Assembly (NCBI GenBank): GCA_013397455.1
Contig: VYZB01000216.1
Coordinates: forward strand, 1,309,206-1,373,205
Origin: Crotophaga sulcirostris
Taxonomy: Eukaryota > Chordata > Aves > Cuculiformes > Crotophagidae
Direction: 5' to 3'
DNA length: 64,000 nt
The stretch's first letter is position 1. The number at the start of each line of letters is the position of its first letter. Below the pieces are notes generated by a model, which did not search any database, was not told the DNA's origin, and saw only the letters and a list, made by a program, of their open reading frames with translations. The position numbers were made by a program, and so were the translations under genes. Positions 1-10,432 of the stretch are shown here, piece by piece.

Positions 1-76
1 AGAAAAGAAAAGAAAAGAAAAGAAAAGAAAAGAAAAGAAAAGAAAAGAAAAGAAAAGAAAAGAAAAGAAAAAAGAA
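1..76. repeat. (AAAAG)n pentanucleotide microsatellite, cut by window edge
   Basis: Near-perfect AAAAG pentamers, purine-only on the + strand, run from the first base and decay at the right end into AAAAAAGAATT. The left end lies outside the window, so the true length is unknown. The same motif in the same strand orientation recurs at 60602-60801. All-purine tracts of this kind can form triplex DNA and are prone to length change; that is family knowledge, not seen here. Confidence 0.97.
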
Positions 77-92
77 TTAAAGGCCAACAAGT

Positions 93-100
93 GCCGCCAT
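93..100 (-). promoter_or_regulatory. YY1-like core motif (ATGGCGGC)
   Basis: The minus strand reads ACCATGGCGGC here. ATGGCGGC is the core of the YY1 element often found just downstream of transcription starts of housekeeping genes, sometimes overlapping the start codon. Placement inside a CpG-dense segment supports it; a match this short could still be chance. Confidence 0.3.
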
Positions 101-139
101 GGTAGCCGCCGGGGCGGGTGATGCCACCTCAGCCCTGGG

Positions 140-153
140 GCGCCCCCTGGCGG
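140..153 (-). promoter_or_regulatory. CTCF-like core motif
   Basis: The + strand GCGCCCCCTGGCGG matches the reverse-complement CTCF core consensus SYGCCMYCTRSTGG at 13 of 14 positions, so the canonical motif points along the minus strand. CpG-rich surroundings are typical of such sites. Binding itself cannot be judged from sequence. Confidence 0.45.
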
Positions 154-365
154 GCGCAGCGCAGCGCGACGCTGGCGGCCCCCAGTGGGTGACGCGCAGG
201 GCGCAGTGCGGGGGGGCGGTGTGGGGCACTGACGGCGGCAGCGGGTTTTTTCTGAATCGGCGGTGGGAGCCCCTCGGCGGTTCTTGCCCCTCGGTGCTAG
301 TGCCTGTCTGCCCCAGCGGGCCTCCCAGAGCTGTTGCTGCGGGGGGGAACCCGAAACAACCCAGG

Positions 366-736
366 ATTTTCAGCCTGCGGAAGAGAAGGCTCCGGGGAGA
401 CCTCATAGCGGCCTTCCAGTGCCTGAAGGGGCTGCAGGAAAGCTGGGGTGGGGCTTTTTACAAGGGCAAGTGGTGATAGGAGGTGAGGGAATGGCTTGAG
501 TTGGAAGGGAGGAGGTTTATGAGAGACTTTAGGAAAAAATTCTTCCCACTGAGGGCGGTGAGGCCCTGGCACAGGGTGCCCAGGGAAGCTGTGGGTGCCC
601 CCTCCCTGGAGGTGTCCAAGGCCAGGCTGGATGGGGCCTGGAGCAGCCTGGGCTGGTGGGAGGGGTCCCTGCCCATGGCTGGAACTGGATGGGCTTTGAG
701 GTCCCTTCCAACACAAACCATTCTATGATTGTATGG
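366..736 (+). mobile_element. CR1 LINE, 3' end fragment
   Basis: The segment opens with the AGAAGAGAAGGCTCCGGGGA region of CR1 and runs through the usual CR1 3' blocks: GACCTCATAGCGGCCTTCCA, the CTGGAGGTGTCCAAGGCCAGG block, GGTCCCTTCCAACAC, and the terminal ATTCTATGATTGTATG. The copy is 5'-truncated, covering only the extreme C-terminal ORF2 region and the 3' UTR, as most CR1 insertions do. It is among the best-kept copies here and so probably among the younger ones. Open frames across it, mainly antisense, are by-products of its GC content and not genes. Confidence 0.95.
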
Positions 737-3700
737 AAAAAGCCTTTGGTGCCATGGGAAAAAGGGATGCAGCAACGCCGTTGCTCTGCACAAGGGAAAG
801 GAGGAGCAGAGGTGCAGGGAGGTGGCTGGTGCAGCTCGGGCTGCCACAGGGAAAGAGAAAGGTGAAAGTGTCTAAGGAGGAGAGAGGGGAGGAGATCACT
901 CAAAGACCTGTGGGCCGTAGAGTTGTGCCTTGGAGCTGGGCAGATAGTGAGTCCACCAAAAAAGCTGGGTTTGGACATGCCAGAAAAAGCATTCCTAAAA
1001 ATCTAGGTTGAATTTCCTGAAAACTTCAAATTCAGGAAATGTTTCTTGTCTTACCACAATGGGCAAAGCCTTTGCCCAGCCTGTCCTCCTCCTTGCCAGG
1101 GCAAACTAGGCAGGAACAACTCCCGGCAGCTTTGCTCCTCCTCTGAATCCAGCCTCTGAATTGCAGGACACGCTGCTCACGGGTGTCCTCTGCAAAAACA
1201 TTCGTGCCAAACAGAGCAGGTGAGAGGAAAGAGTCGTGGTTCCGTGCAGAGCAGGTACTGACATAGCCATAGGTCATAGCCATTTACCTTTCTGGAAAGA
1301 GAAGGGAAAATGTTGCAAGCTTTCGTCCTGGCCAGGTTTCAGAAGGAGAAGCCTCAGGTTTGATCAGGAGATGGCAGCACAGTCCTGGAAAGCTCGAAAA
1401 CCTCCCCCACCAAGGCTCCATGCTAGTGAAATCACAGCAGGATCAGAAAAACAAAGCACCCTTGTGCTCAGTGAAAGTAGAATTTAAGACAGAAAAACAC
1501 TCGCGTGTCCAGTAAGTATTTGAACTAAATTACAAAGAGCATGCTTAAAGATCAAAACTGAAATCACTTCTGTGCATCATAGGAGTCCTTAAGCATGATA
1601 CTGGCTGTACACTTACCCAAAATGTTGCAACCTGCCATGAAAGAAAAAAAAAAAATCCCTCAAGAGAAGAAGGGTAGGAGATACCACTGCACACTTCATT
1701 GCTTCAGTGCTGCTACCAATTTATATAGAAAGATGCACATATCACTGACAGAACCATAAAACTTCATAATAGAAACATAAAACTGCAAAATTTCTCTTCC
1801 CTGTTTTCCAGCATTTGCTTTAAGTGGGTGAAAAAAATTCCTTAAAAATCTGCCAAGGTGATAACCAGAGCTTTATGTCAGACTCACAAAGAATCTGCTG
1901 TTTGGTGCATTCAGAGCTGGTGCAGTTTTGCTGTAATGTTTGCTTATTTCATTAAAAAAAAAACCCAAAGAAATCTATAGGAAACATAAAGCACCTGTTG
2001 CAAAGTCAAACAAACCTGAGCAAAACTAAAGTCACTACAAGCGGGAAATTTCTGCCTTATTCCTCAGTGAGCTTTCAGTCATAGGCTGCAGGCAGAGGTA
2101 TTGTTTTCAAGCATGTATTTTTCTTCTTTCTTGCCCCAGACTCTAGACTTACCCAATCTGTGATTAAGGAATTCCCACAGACGTACAGGTGTTGCCAGGA
2201 AAAAAACCTTGAAATACTTTAGGTGCTTTGCTGAGAGTGCCATTGTGTTGACCCTGTCAGTGTTTTCTAGAGTTGATCCACCTGAGACCTTAATGAGGGG
2301 AGATGATATTGGAAAAGCTCTTTGGAGTTAGTTTGGCATCAACTCTGGCACCCTAGCCAAATTCAAGACCTTTTGGTCTTCACTGAATATACAAATCAAT
2401 GCATGCAATCCCTTTTTTTGCTCTCCAACATATTCATAGATCCATCTAATTTTTTGACACTTTATTTAGTATTGGAGGCATTCAAAGAGTCTAACAAATG
2501 GAAATTAAAGGTTTAGCCAGATTGTATCAATTGTTGGTATTGGAACATCAATGGAGCTCAAACAAGTTTCACTTGGCAGGACAATTGCACAAAAGCATTT
2601 GATGTTGAATCATAAGCTATTTTCAAGGTTTGTATACAGAAAAAGGGTTCAAATATAAGCAAATTAAACCTCCAGTATTAATGAAATATGTTCTTGTTTC
2701 CTTTCCACTGGCCAACTATTTAACCTGGTCAGGAGACAAATTCACTTGGGATTAATTCTATGGAGCCAACCTCAGATTCCTCCAGGGTTTCCTTGAAATG
2801 AGGTATCCTTTGCTTCCTATCCTGCACGGTTTTGTAATGCAGCTGCACATTGTTGAAAAATTGCCACAATTCATGGCAGGGTGGCTGCACTTCAGCAATG
2901 AGAGAAGTTATTTGGAATACATATATCTATATTTGCATGCATGTGAAGCTTACGTGTCTGGCTTGTTAAGCTCTAGGAAGCGCCTTGATGGACAACACCA
3001 TGATATACAACGGATGGCAATTAAGCCATTGAACCTGAGTGAAGAGAGCCTGATCCTCAGCACCATGAACTCCAAAGGAACTTTAGTATACGTTTGTAAT
3101 TGAAAAGGGTAAAGTCTCCTGTAGAGGGGAAAAAAGTGTAAAAGATGAAGAAGAGATGAAAAATCCTCTCCACAGTCATTGACCCGTGTGTGCCATGCAG
3201 ATGTGGGGATCACCCCTTAGAGCCAGGTCGCTTCGAGGTTCTGCTCTCCTTGCACAGTGCACCAGCAATAGGTATGACTGTGAGGAGCTGACAAGAGGCA
3301 GCTCCTGCCACCACTCCTGCTCTGTGCCTGTGGGTCTACCCAACCCAGGCACTGGTGAGCACAGGGGAGGGACGTGCTGAACTGGCATTACAGTCATTCT
3401 TCCAAGGTTTTAGGCTTGCTTGCCTCCTTTCTTTCTGCTATGTGATAGAGAGGGAGTGTTTGGCCTGGGTGCATAAACACTTCTGGTTTGGAACAGGATG
3501 GGAAAAGAGAAGGAGAAAATAGATTCTGGCTGTAATCTCAGTGCACCAGTCTGTCCTGGGAACTGAAGAACATGCCCACACAGGTACGACAAGGTGAAGG
3601 TACTTGGTGATGGCAAAGGGCTCAACAGAGCCTGAATGACACTTAGTCCTGCTCATAAAGGTGTGATGACTGGGAGAGGGAAGAGCTGGGGCTCATTCAG

Positions 3701-4842
3701 ATCTACAGTGGACTAACTAAACATCTGCAAACCAAACTCACAACCTATGCAGGGTACAGTCCAGGAACATGAGCAACAGATTTACGCAGCAGCCTGCTAA
3801 CTGAGAACTGAAAAAAATCTCCTTGCAACATATAGTGGCTGGCACAGTAACATGTGCTCATCTGTGCTCGTTTGGTCCTTAAAGAAATGGCTCATTGCCT
3901 TTCAGATGTGCCCATTCTATAAGCCCTTTTCGTGCCCTTATACCTGCACAGGTCCTGAGAAAATCATCAAAAAGAAGCCCAAGCTTTTTCCATCTTTTTA
4001 TTTAAACTCAAATGGTGTGTCCAGGAATATTTTTAAGCCAGTGTGATGAAGATCTCCTCCAAATGACCAGGGGGACGTGGGCACAAAAGCTCTGACAACA
4101 CGTCTGACTGTGCACTCTCCCCACAGCACTGCGTTGGTCCCCAGGCCAGCAGAGTGGCTGCATAGCCCTGCTAGCCATCGGCACGGAAGCTGGGAATGGA
4201 AAACAATTTTGACATTGGCAGCCTGGAGTCCTGCCCTTCACAAACACATTTGATGTTCATACATGGTCTCTTGGCTGCTGCTGCTGGGGACCATCTGTTG
4301 GGATGGCTTCGTGCCTGATCAAATGGTGGTATGCCAGTTTCATTGGGACATGAAATAGATGCCAAACAAAACGCGTCTGGTTTTACTTCTATTACTCTGA
4401 ATTCAAAGCACATGCTAATACTAATCCCCCTTTTAACACTGTTGTGGTGCCAGTTAAACTTTCATTTTTTCCCACTATCTGCCAGATTCCTACCACGCAC
4501 TTAGGTGTGTAAAGGAATCCAGCAGAAATCGGTGCTGTTGATTTCACACAAACAGGGCACTGTTTGCAGGGGTTTGTTGAGAGGTGTTAGCACTAATGAC
4601 AGAGGTGAATGTGTGAGAGTTTCCTATGCAGATAACAAAGAATCCTTGAAGGAGTTGGACTAGGACATTTCTTAAAAAATTTCTTCTGAAACCGTATCCA
4701 ACTATCATAAAATTTTCTGCTAAATGGAAATGTGACTTATCAATTTAAAAATGCTATGGTATTAAGGCATCGTTTTTTAAAAAAATGCCTTTACCAAAAT
4801 GTGTAAAGTCTTTGAGCATTATGTGAGTACTAATTCGAGATA
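737..4842. other. AT-rich non-coding stretch, no gene seen
   Basis: Stops are frequent in all frames, and no open frame exceeds about 100 codons once frames overlapping the CR1 are set aside. Short A-runs lie near 1645-1657 and 1953-1964, and a short CTG run at about 4274-4286. I recognise no repeat family, RNA gene or exon here. Confidence 0.6.
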
Positions 4843-4850
4843 CTCTAAAG
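4843..4850. repeat. Left 8-bp target-site duplication of hAT-type element
   Basis: CTCTAAAG lies immediately left of the CAGGGATG terminus and is repeated exactly at 5047-5054. Eight base pairs is the duplication length of hAT transposases. Confidence 0.85.
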
Positions 4851-5046
4851 CAGGGATGTCAAACTCATTTTCATCAGCCTACTCCTGCAGCATAACGCAC
4901 GTCACACGCTACGCACATGACCAGTGCTGGCAGGAGCGTAGGGGCAAGGAGCTCGGTGCTGCTACTGTGTAGAAACAAGGTGCTGGGCCATAAAACAAGG
5001 TGGAGGGCCAGATTCAGCTGATAGGGCCTTGTGTTTGCCACCCGTA
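4851..5046. mobile_element. Non-autonomous hAT-type DNA transposon (MITE-like, 196 bp)
   Basis: The left end reads CAGGGATGTCAAACTCA and the right end, reverse-complemented, TACGGGTGGCAAACACA. These are diverged copies of a terminal inverted repeat of the CAGGGGTGTCAAACTC type common in hAT elements. Both ends abut a perfect 8-bp duplication, CTCTAAAG, which fixes the boundaries to the base. The interior has no open frame but contains a partial fold-back (CCTACTCCTGC near 4882 against GCAGGAGCGTAGG near 4930) and several CpGs. It would have depended on transposase from an autonomous relative. The superfamily is well supported by the TSD length and ends; I do not assign a named family. Confidence 0.85.
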
Positions 5047-5054
5047 CTCTAAAG
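5047..5054. repeat. Right 8-bp target-site duplication of hAT-type element
   Basis: CTCTAAAG directly follows the CACCCGTA terminus and is identical to 4843-4850. Confidence 0.85.
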
Positions 5055-7143
5055 ACATTTTCTTTTCAATGTGCTATGAGTTCATCATAGATCCAACCCT
5101 GATCTATAGTAAAATCTTCCATGCTGTGGCTATCTTTGCTGTCTGGGTTTGTATGACTAACTCCCTGTGAATGTTCCACGTTCAGAAAATCTGTTCGTGA
5201 CCTCAGTTGAGATGAATATTATTATCAAAACTGCCATCATTACATCTACTGTGAGTGTTCAGATTCCTCTAGTGTTTGTGAGGAATATACATCTGCTACA
5301 GATGTTCCCTTAGATGATGGATTTTCTCCTCTGGTCTCATAGTGGATCAGAAAAGCCTAAGGGTGCATCCTCTGGTGGGCTTCCCTTTGCTCATCATCCT
5401 TCTTCTGCTTTGCAATGCTGAGAAGTTGGACACCTGGGACACCTCCTACCACCTCCTCCTTCTACCTCTGCCCCCAGGGTGGGAGATGACAAAGCCCTGT
5501 TTCTGCCCTCCCCTGGCTGGATCCCCACTATGTGTAGGGTGGGCAGTATCCAGATGATCCTGGTTTTAGGAAGGGCTGGAACTTAACTACTCAGTCAAGT
5601 GTTTAATTCCTCAGCTTCTGGATTCAGAATGATTTAAAGATTTAATTTTGTTAATAACAGATAACTGTGTTACTATCATTTAATAACGTTAATTAAATTT
5701 TTAACCACCTTGCTTACTTTGCCTTCTTGTATTTTTCTAAAGCAAAAGTTACTATAGAAATTTAAAAAAAAAATTACAAATAACAGTGAAGGAAAGTTGG
5801 GGAATTTGGAAGTTGGTTTCTGTTTGGTTTAGCATTGTACTACCAAAAAACCACCCTAACCCCAAACAAAAAACCCCAGAATTATTTTAATCTCCCATAC
5901 AAATATGTCCCTGCCATACAAATATGGCAGGGACAGCAGCATAGGCCAACTGGTGGCATGTGGACCAGCCATAAAATTAAAAATAAACTTAAGAGTAAAT
6001 GTGCAGCTAAATGCAGACTGTGGGGATAGGATGTGAACTTCAGCTATTTCCTGGAGCTTGTGTGGTTCCAAAGTTTAAGAGCTTTAGCCTTTGGAGGCCT
6101 GGAGGCGTGCATACTTGTTTTCAGCTTCTCCTCCTTTCATCTCCCCCCACTCGGTGCCCTACCACCTCCCAGCTGCCCTGGCTGCTCTGTCTCTCCCTGC
6201 AGAAGGACACTCCTCTCACCCTCTAACGAATGTCCCATGTAGTGCGGAGCATCCCTGTGCAGCAGTGGTGCCTCCCTTAATGTCCTCATGTCCTCCAGCC
6301 TACTCCGGCAGGATCAAGGCCCGGATTCCCATTTTACCCTCAAGATCATCCAGAAAAATGAGTGACTGCCAGGTACTCTCTCAGCATGCTGCATCATACC
6401 TAACAACTAAGCTTTTTATGATGAGTTTCAGTCTTGAACTTTCTTTTTTATAATTTTTTTTGTTCTTATTAAAACAACCATAGAGGTAATGGGGAAGGGT
6501 TGATAGAATAGTTAACACATCTTCATCTCACAGGGGCTTTGTAATAGCAAGGAGATATTTGCAGACATAAATTTGTAATTATGGAATGTACTACAAAGCT
6601 TGAAAGTATCTCACTAAGTCTAGCTTGAACTTTGTGTTCTTTTTGCCTGTAACCTTTGTGTCTGTGTAGAGTCAAGGCCAAATTAAATTTAGGAATGTGT
6701 TTCTAAAGCGTGTCTTAACATCTCTGTCATTTATAGTAAAACTTTCATGCTCATTTCTCCTAGTACTGTATGATAGTTTTCTTTGTTAAACTAGAAATGC
6801 ATGTAACAACAAAGTCTAGTGTAGCTTCTTTGAATGCCTTGAAGAACAAATTATTTCTCATCATTCAAATTACATTGCTCCATTAGTGCCAATCTCCTAA
6901 CATGAATCTCAAAGATACATATATCCCCAACTTCTGCCTGTCAGAGGTGCACAGCAAGGTCTTTTCCATTAAAAAATTTTCTTCCCTTGTCACCCATTGA
7001 AATCCTCAAATTGTACAATAACAGACAAAATAGCAGAATAGATGAATAGCAGAGGAAACTGGGATACATTTTCATGAACTTTCAAGAAACTTGTTTACAA
7101 TTTTGAAATGTATCGGAGGAGGATGAGGAAAGATGTTTACACG
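5055..7143. other. AT-rich non-coding stretch with a very AT-rich block and a hairpin
   Basis: About 5640-5770 is extremely AT-rich, with TTAATAACGTTAATTAAAT resembling homeodomain or HNF1 half-sites. A perfect 13-bp hairpin lies at 5906-5935. A pyrimidine-rich stretch (6120-6200) precedes an acceptor-like CCCTGCAG. No known protein domain appears in any frame. Confidence 0.55.
5906..5935. repeat. Perfect 13-bp inverted repeat with 4-nt loop
   Basis: TGTCCCTGCCATA (5906-5918), loop CAAA, then TATGGCAGGGACA (5923-5935), its exact reverse complement. The left arm overlaps a direct repeat: CATACAAATATG occurs at 5896-5907 and again at 5915-5926. The combination looks like a local duplication or template switch. 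Confidence 0.9.
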
Positions 7144-7952
7144 TAGAATCATAGAATCATAGAATGGTTTGGATTAGAAGGGACGTTAAAGATCATCCAG
7201 TTCCAACCCCCTTGCCAAGGGCAAGGAGACTTCCCACCAGACCAGGCTGCTCAAGACCCTATCCAACCTGGCCTTGAGGGGGCAGGGAGGAGGCATCCAC
7301 AGCTCCCCTGGGCAACCTATGCCAGGGCCTCACCATCCTCATTGGGAAGAATTACTTATTAATGTCTTATCTAAATCTTCCCCCTTACAATTTATAGCTA
7401 TTCCCCCTCATCCTATCACTACTTACCCTTGAAAAAGTTCCTCCCCAGCTTTCTTGTAGGCCTCCTTCAGGTACTGGAAGGCCAATATATGGTGTCCCTG
7501 GAGCCTTCACTTCTCTGGGCTGAAAAACTCCACCTATCTCAGCCCGTCCTCATACCACAGGTGCTCCAGCCCTCTGATCACCTTCGTGACCCTCCTCTGG
7601 ATTCGTTCCAACAGTTCCATACCCTTGTTATGTTGTGGATTCCAGAACTGGCCACAATACTCCAGGTGGAGTCTCACGAGAGCGGAGTAGAGGGAGAGAA
7701 TCACCTCCCTCACCCTGCTGGCTGCGCTTCTTTTGATGCAACCCAGGATACAGTTGGCCTTCTGGGCTGCGAGTGCACATTGATGGCTCATGTTGAGCTT
7801 CTCATCAATCAGCACCCCCAAGTCCTTATCTGCAGGACTGGTCTCAATCACGTCATCCCCCATCCTGCATTGAAACCATGGATTGTCCTAGGACCTTGCA
7901 CTTGGCCTTGTTTAACATCATGAGGTTCACACAGGCCTACTTCTCCAGGTAT
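7144..7952 (-). mobile_element. CR1 LINE, 5'-truncated copy, reverse orientation
   Basis: The left edge is the reverse complement of the CR1 tail (AGAATCATAGAATCATAGAA), followed by the antisense of the CR1 3' UTR and the C-terminal ORF2. On the minus strand, 7534-7863 encodes a recognisable ORF2 piece containing [28 protein letters not shown] and [18 protein letters not shown], the conserved stretch after the reverse-transcriptase catalytic core. No palm domain is present. It stops resembling CR1 at about 7950. Confidence 0.95.
7534..7863 (-). pseudogene. CR1 ORF2 C-terminal fragment (reverse-transcriptase thumb and beyond)
   Basis: An open stretch of 109 codons on the minus strand carries the CR1 ORF2 sequence downstream of the catalytic palm. 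Recognisable blocks are [36 protein letters not shown] and [16 protein letters not shown]. Endonuclease and catalytic motifs are absent because the insertion is 5'-truncated, so it cannot make a working enzyme. Openness over 109 codons in a dead element is likely chance survival. Confidence 0.85.
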
Positions 7953-10410
7953 TCATTTCAGGTCTTGATTTTGCCTTGAAGAAAATGTGTTAAATAGAGT
8001 TGAAGAAAGGAAGAACGATGTAAGCTGCAAGCACAACAGCGGAGGCTTTCTTGTAAGAGGCAGAGAGAAAAAAAATCCCACCATTTGAGATAATAGAATT
8101 AAGAACTTTGGATTTCTACATTCAGATACCTGTGCTTTGATTATCTATGCTACAACAGCAAATGTCATGAGCTGCACATTATCTTTATTGTCTTTCAAGG
8201 TAAATGCAAGACATGCTTTCATCTAGCAGTACTCCTAATTGACAACATAGCTAAATTTATCTTTGTGCAAAATCCATAGTAATGGGTACTTTCTGTAGTC
8301 CTTTGTACCACTCCTCCTTCCGTTGGAAAAATAAACTTGTTATAAAGGAAGGGATCATAACAGGAAATAAACATTTAACCATAATCCCTTTTCAAAAAAA
8401 TGTTCATAGCATTCTCACCTCCTTAACATCTTTCCTGAAATGAGTCATAAGAAGTCCATTATGCATCCCTGTATGAACCAAAATTAAGCACTAGATGTGC
8501 AATCATCATACAACAGCCAATAAACTGTAACCTAAAGTTCCATGGCATAGCACAGTGTGTTAAATAGACTATGGCAATCTTAATATACAACATTTCATAT
8601 TAATTTACAGATGCACGAGCTTTTACTATGTATATGTATACACATATTCACATCATACATGTGATGTTTGTGCTTTCTTCTTTCACACAGAATATGTTAG
8701 TAAAGTGCTGTTGTACGTCAATAAATGTTTCTATGTGCCAAAATTTGGTGCTACATAATTGCAATTTATTAAAAATATGTTGTCATTGCAAAAGGCTCAG
8801 TTCTAGTTAGCAACAAGCAACATCTTGCAGAGCTGAAACCTCAGTGGGCAAGATCTACAAAGAGGCAGAAGACAACTCAATATGCTTTTATAACAATGGT
8901 TTATTTAACCATAAAACCTTACGATCCCACTGAGAACAGGGGTAACATACGAAAAAAATGGTGCCCACTTTATGTGGCTTGCAACCCACCTCTGTACCAA
9001 TTTTCCACACACAGTGTCTTCCAGTACTATTTTATTAGTAACATACTGTCACAGCAGATACCAGAAAATGACCAAGATGAATAGGCATATATGGTATTCG
9101 TAAGTTTTCTTAGGAATTCAACTTATATGAAGGGTTTTCTGGTTACCTCAAAATAGTTTCTTCTCCACACTGTAAGTCAGAGAAGTTGGAGGCTCACACA
9201 AGGAACTTGGGAGAGGAGAACACTAGATTTTGGTTTCTTTTTCTTTTTCCCTCTGACGATGAAGACTTAATTACAGATAGATTGTTCCATGTGATACCTT
9301 TGTTTTTGCATAGCTTTTTCAGGCAGCTACACCACCACTGACCCCTTCAGGTCCATCGCTGCTTTGAGCTTACAAAATTATCAATCCTGCAAATGGTTTA
9401 CCAAACTGATGTTTCTAAGGGGAAAATCCTTCAGCATACTTAAGCCCATGTGGTAGTAAGTGAAGCAGTTATCAAAACAAAGGGGATAGAAGTAATCCTA
9501 TATTTGGACTACTGATCAGAGTTTCATCACATAAAATAACTCTTCATTAGTACAATCTGTCTTCAAAACGTTTTGACAGCTGGGGCTAGCTGTCACTTTC
9601 AGAAGAACATTATTGACTGTTAAGGAAATAAGACATTTAGGGACATGTTTCACTAGCAGTTTAGGGAGAGCTTTCTTCCCCCAGCTGAAGCAGGGGAAAA
9701 AAAAAAGAGTGAGATTTTTTGAGTTATATCATCCATTGTGCAAACCTAGAAGAAAAAGTATTTTGTAAGTGAATTGTTTGAGAAAACATACTTCTGCAGT
9801 GACCTTTTCTGTTACAGTGCTTTCATGAGCAGTCTGTGAAAATAGCAGCTTTGCCGAGGGTGTAAATAACATCAGAGTGTACACTGCAAAGTGTTTCATG
9901 GATCAGCAGTGAACATGGAGATTGTTAAAAAATAATTTAAGTTTTTCTACATTCTGAGTTATACCAGGGGAAATCCAATGTAAGGTGATGACTTCATGTT
10001 ATCAATTAAAAAATAAAATTGCCTGAACATTCTTAACTCTGCTTCATTGTACATACGTTCTGCAACACAGCTCTGAAGTACATCACCATGTGCGGGACAT
10101 TTAAAATACTCCATTTTGTAAACAGCCTTCAATGCATGGCCTTTTTCATAGTATATTGCAAGTTGTAGTTCCTCAGCACAGGATTCATCTCATTCATGGT
10201 CAAGAAACTGTATTTATTTAGCCTCTGTAGGTATTCTGCTCTCCTTCCTCCAGAGGGTGGTTCATCTGACCTATTTTAGACAACCGTTCAGGGTGAGATG
10301 TGTCTCTTGATTGAGACACCTGCATTTCATGTGAAATGATTGGGTCACTGCCCTCAGCTTCCAGATCAAATATCATGAGACCAAATATGGTCTAGGATGA
10401 TTAAATATCT

Positions 10411-10432
10411 CTTTTGTTTGTTTGTTTGTTTT
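10411..10432. repeat. (TTTG)n short tandem repeat
   Basis: About five TTTG tetramers, flanked by CTT and TTC. Simple low-copy microsatellite. Confidence 0.9.

Larger units (their letters stand above)
77..365. promoter_or_regulatory. CpG-dense segment, candidate small CpG island
   Basis: This is the only strongly CpG-rich stretch in the window: I count 28 CpG dinucleotides in 81-360, with G+C of roughly 70 percent, against an AT-rich background poor in CpG. It sits between a pentamer microsatellite and a CR1 3' end. It holds a CTCF-like core at 140-153 and ATGGCGGC on the minus strand at 93-100, a YY1-type core. The CCATGG at 97-102 gives a good Kozak context in both directions, but neither reading leads to a convincing protein: the minus frame stops after seven codons and the plus frame runs into CR1. 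It could be a promoter island, an orphan island, or GC-rich repeat sequence I do not recognise. Confidence 0.5.

Noticed and set aside
99..476. 125-codon + strand frame starting in an ideal Kozak context
   Set aside because: Its second part is read through CR1 sequence out of the CR1 coding frame, composition alone explains its openness, and it has no domain.
77..978. Minus-strand frames of about 109-149 codons over the CpG segment and CR1
   Set aside because: They are antisense to CR1 or GC-rich low-complexity sequence; proline-rich translations are typical of such shadows.
5854..5866. CCCTAACCCC resembling a telomeric repeat
   Set aside because: Only one and a half units; not an interstitial telomere array.
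7429..7923. 164-codon + strand frame
   Set aside because: It is the antisense of the CR1 ORF2 fragment; the minus strand carries the recognisable reverse-transcriptase sequence.
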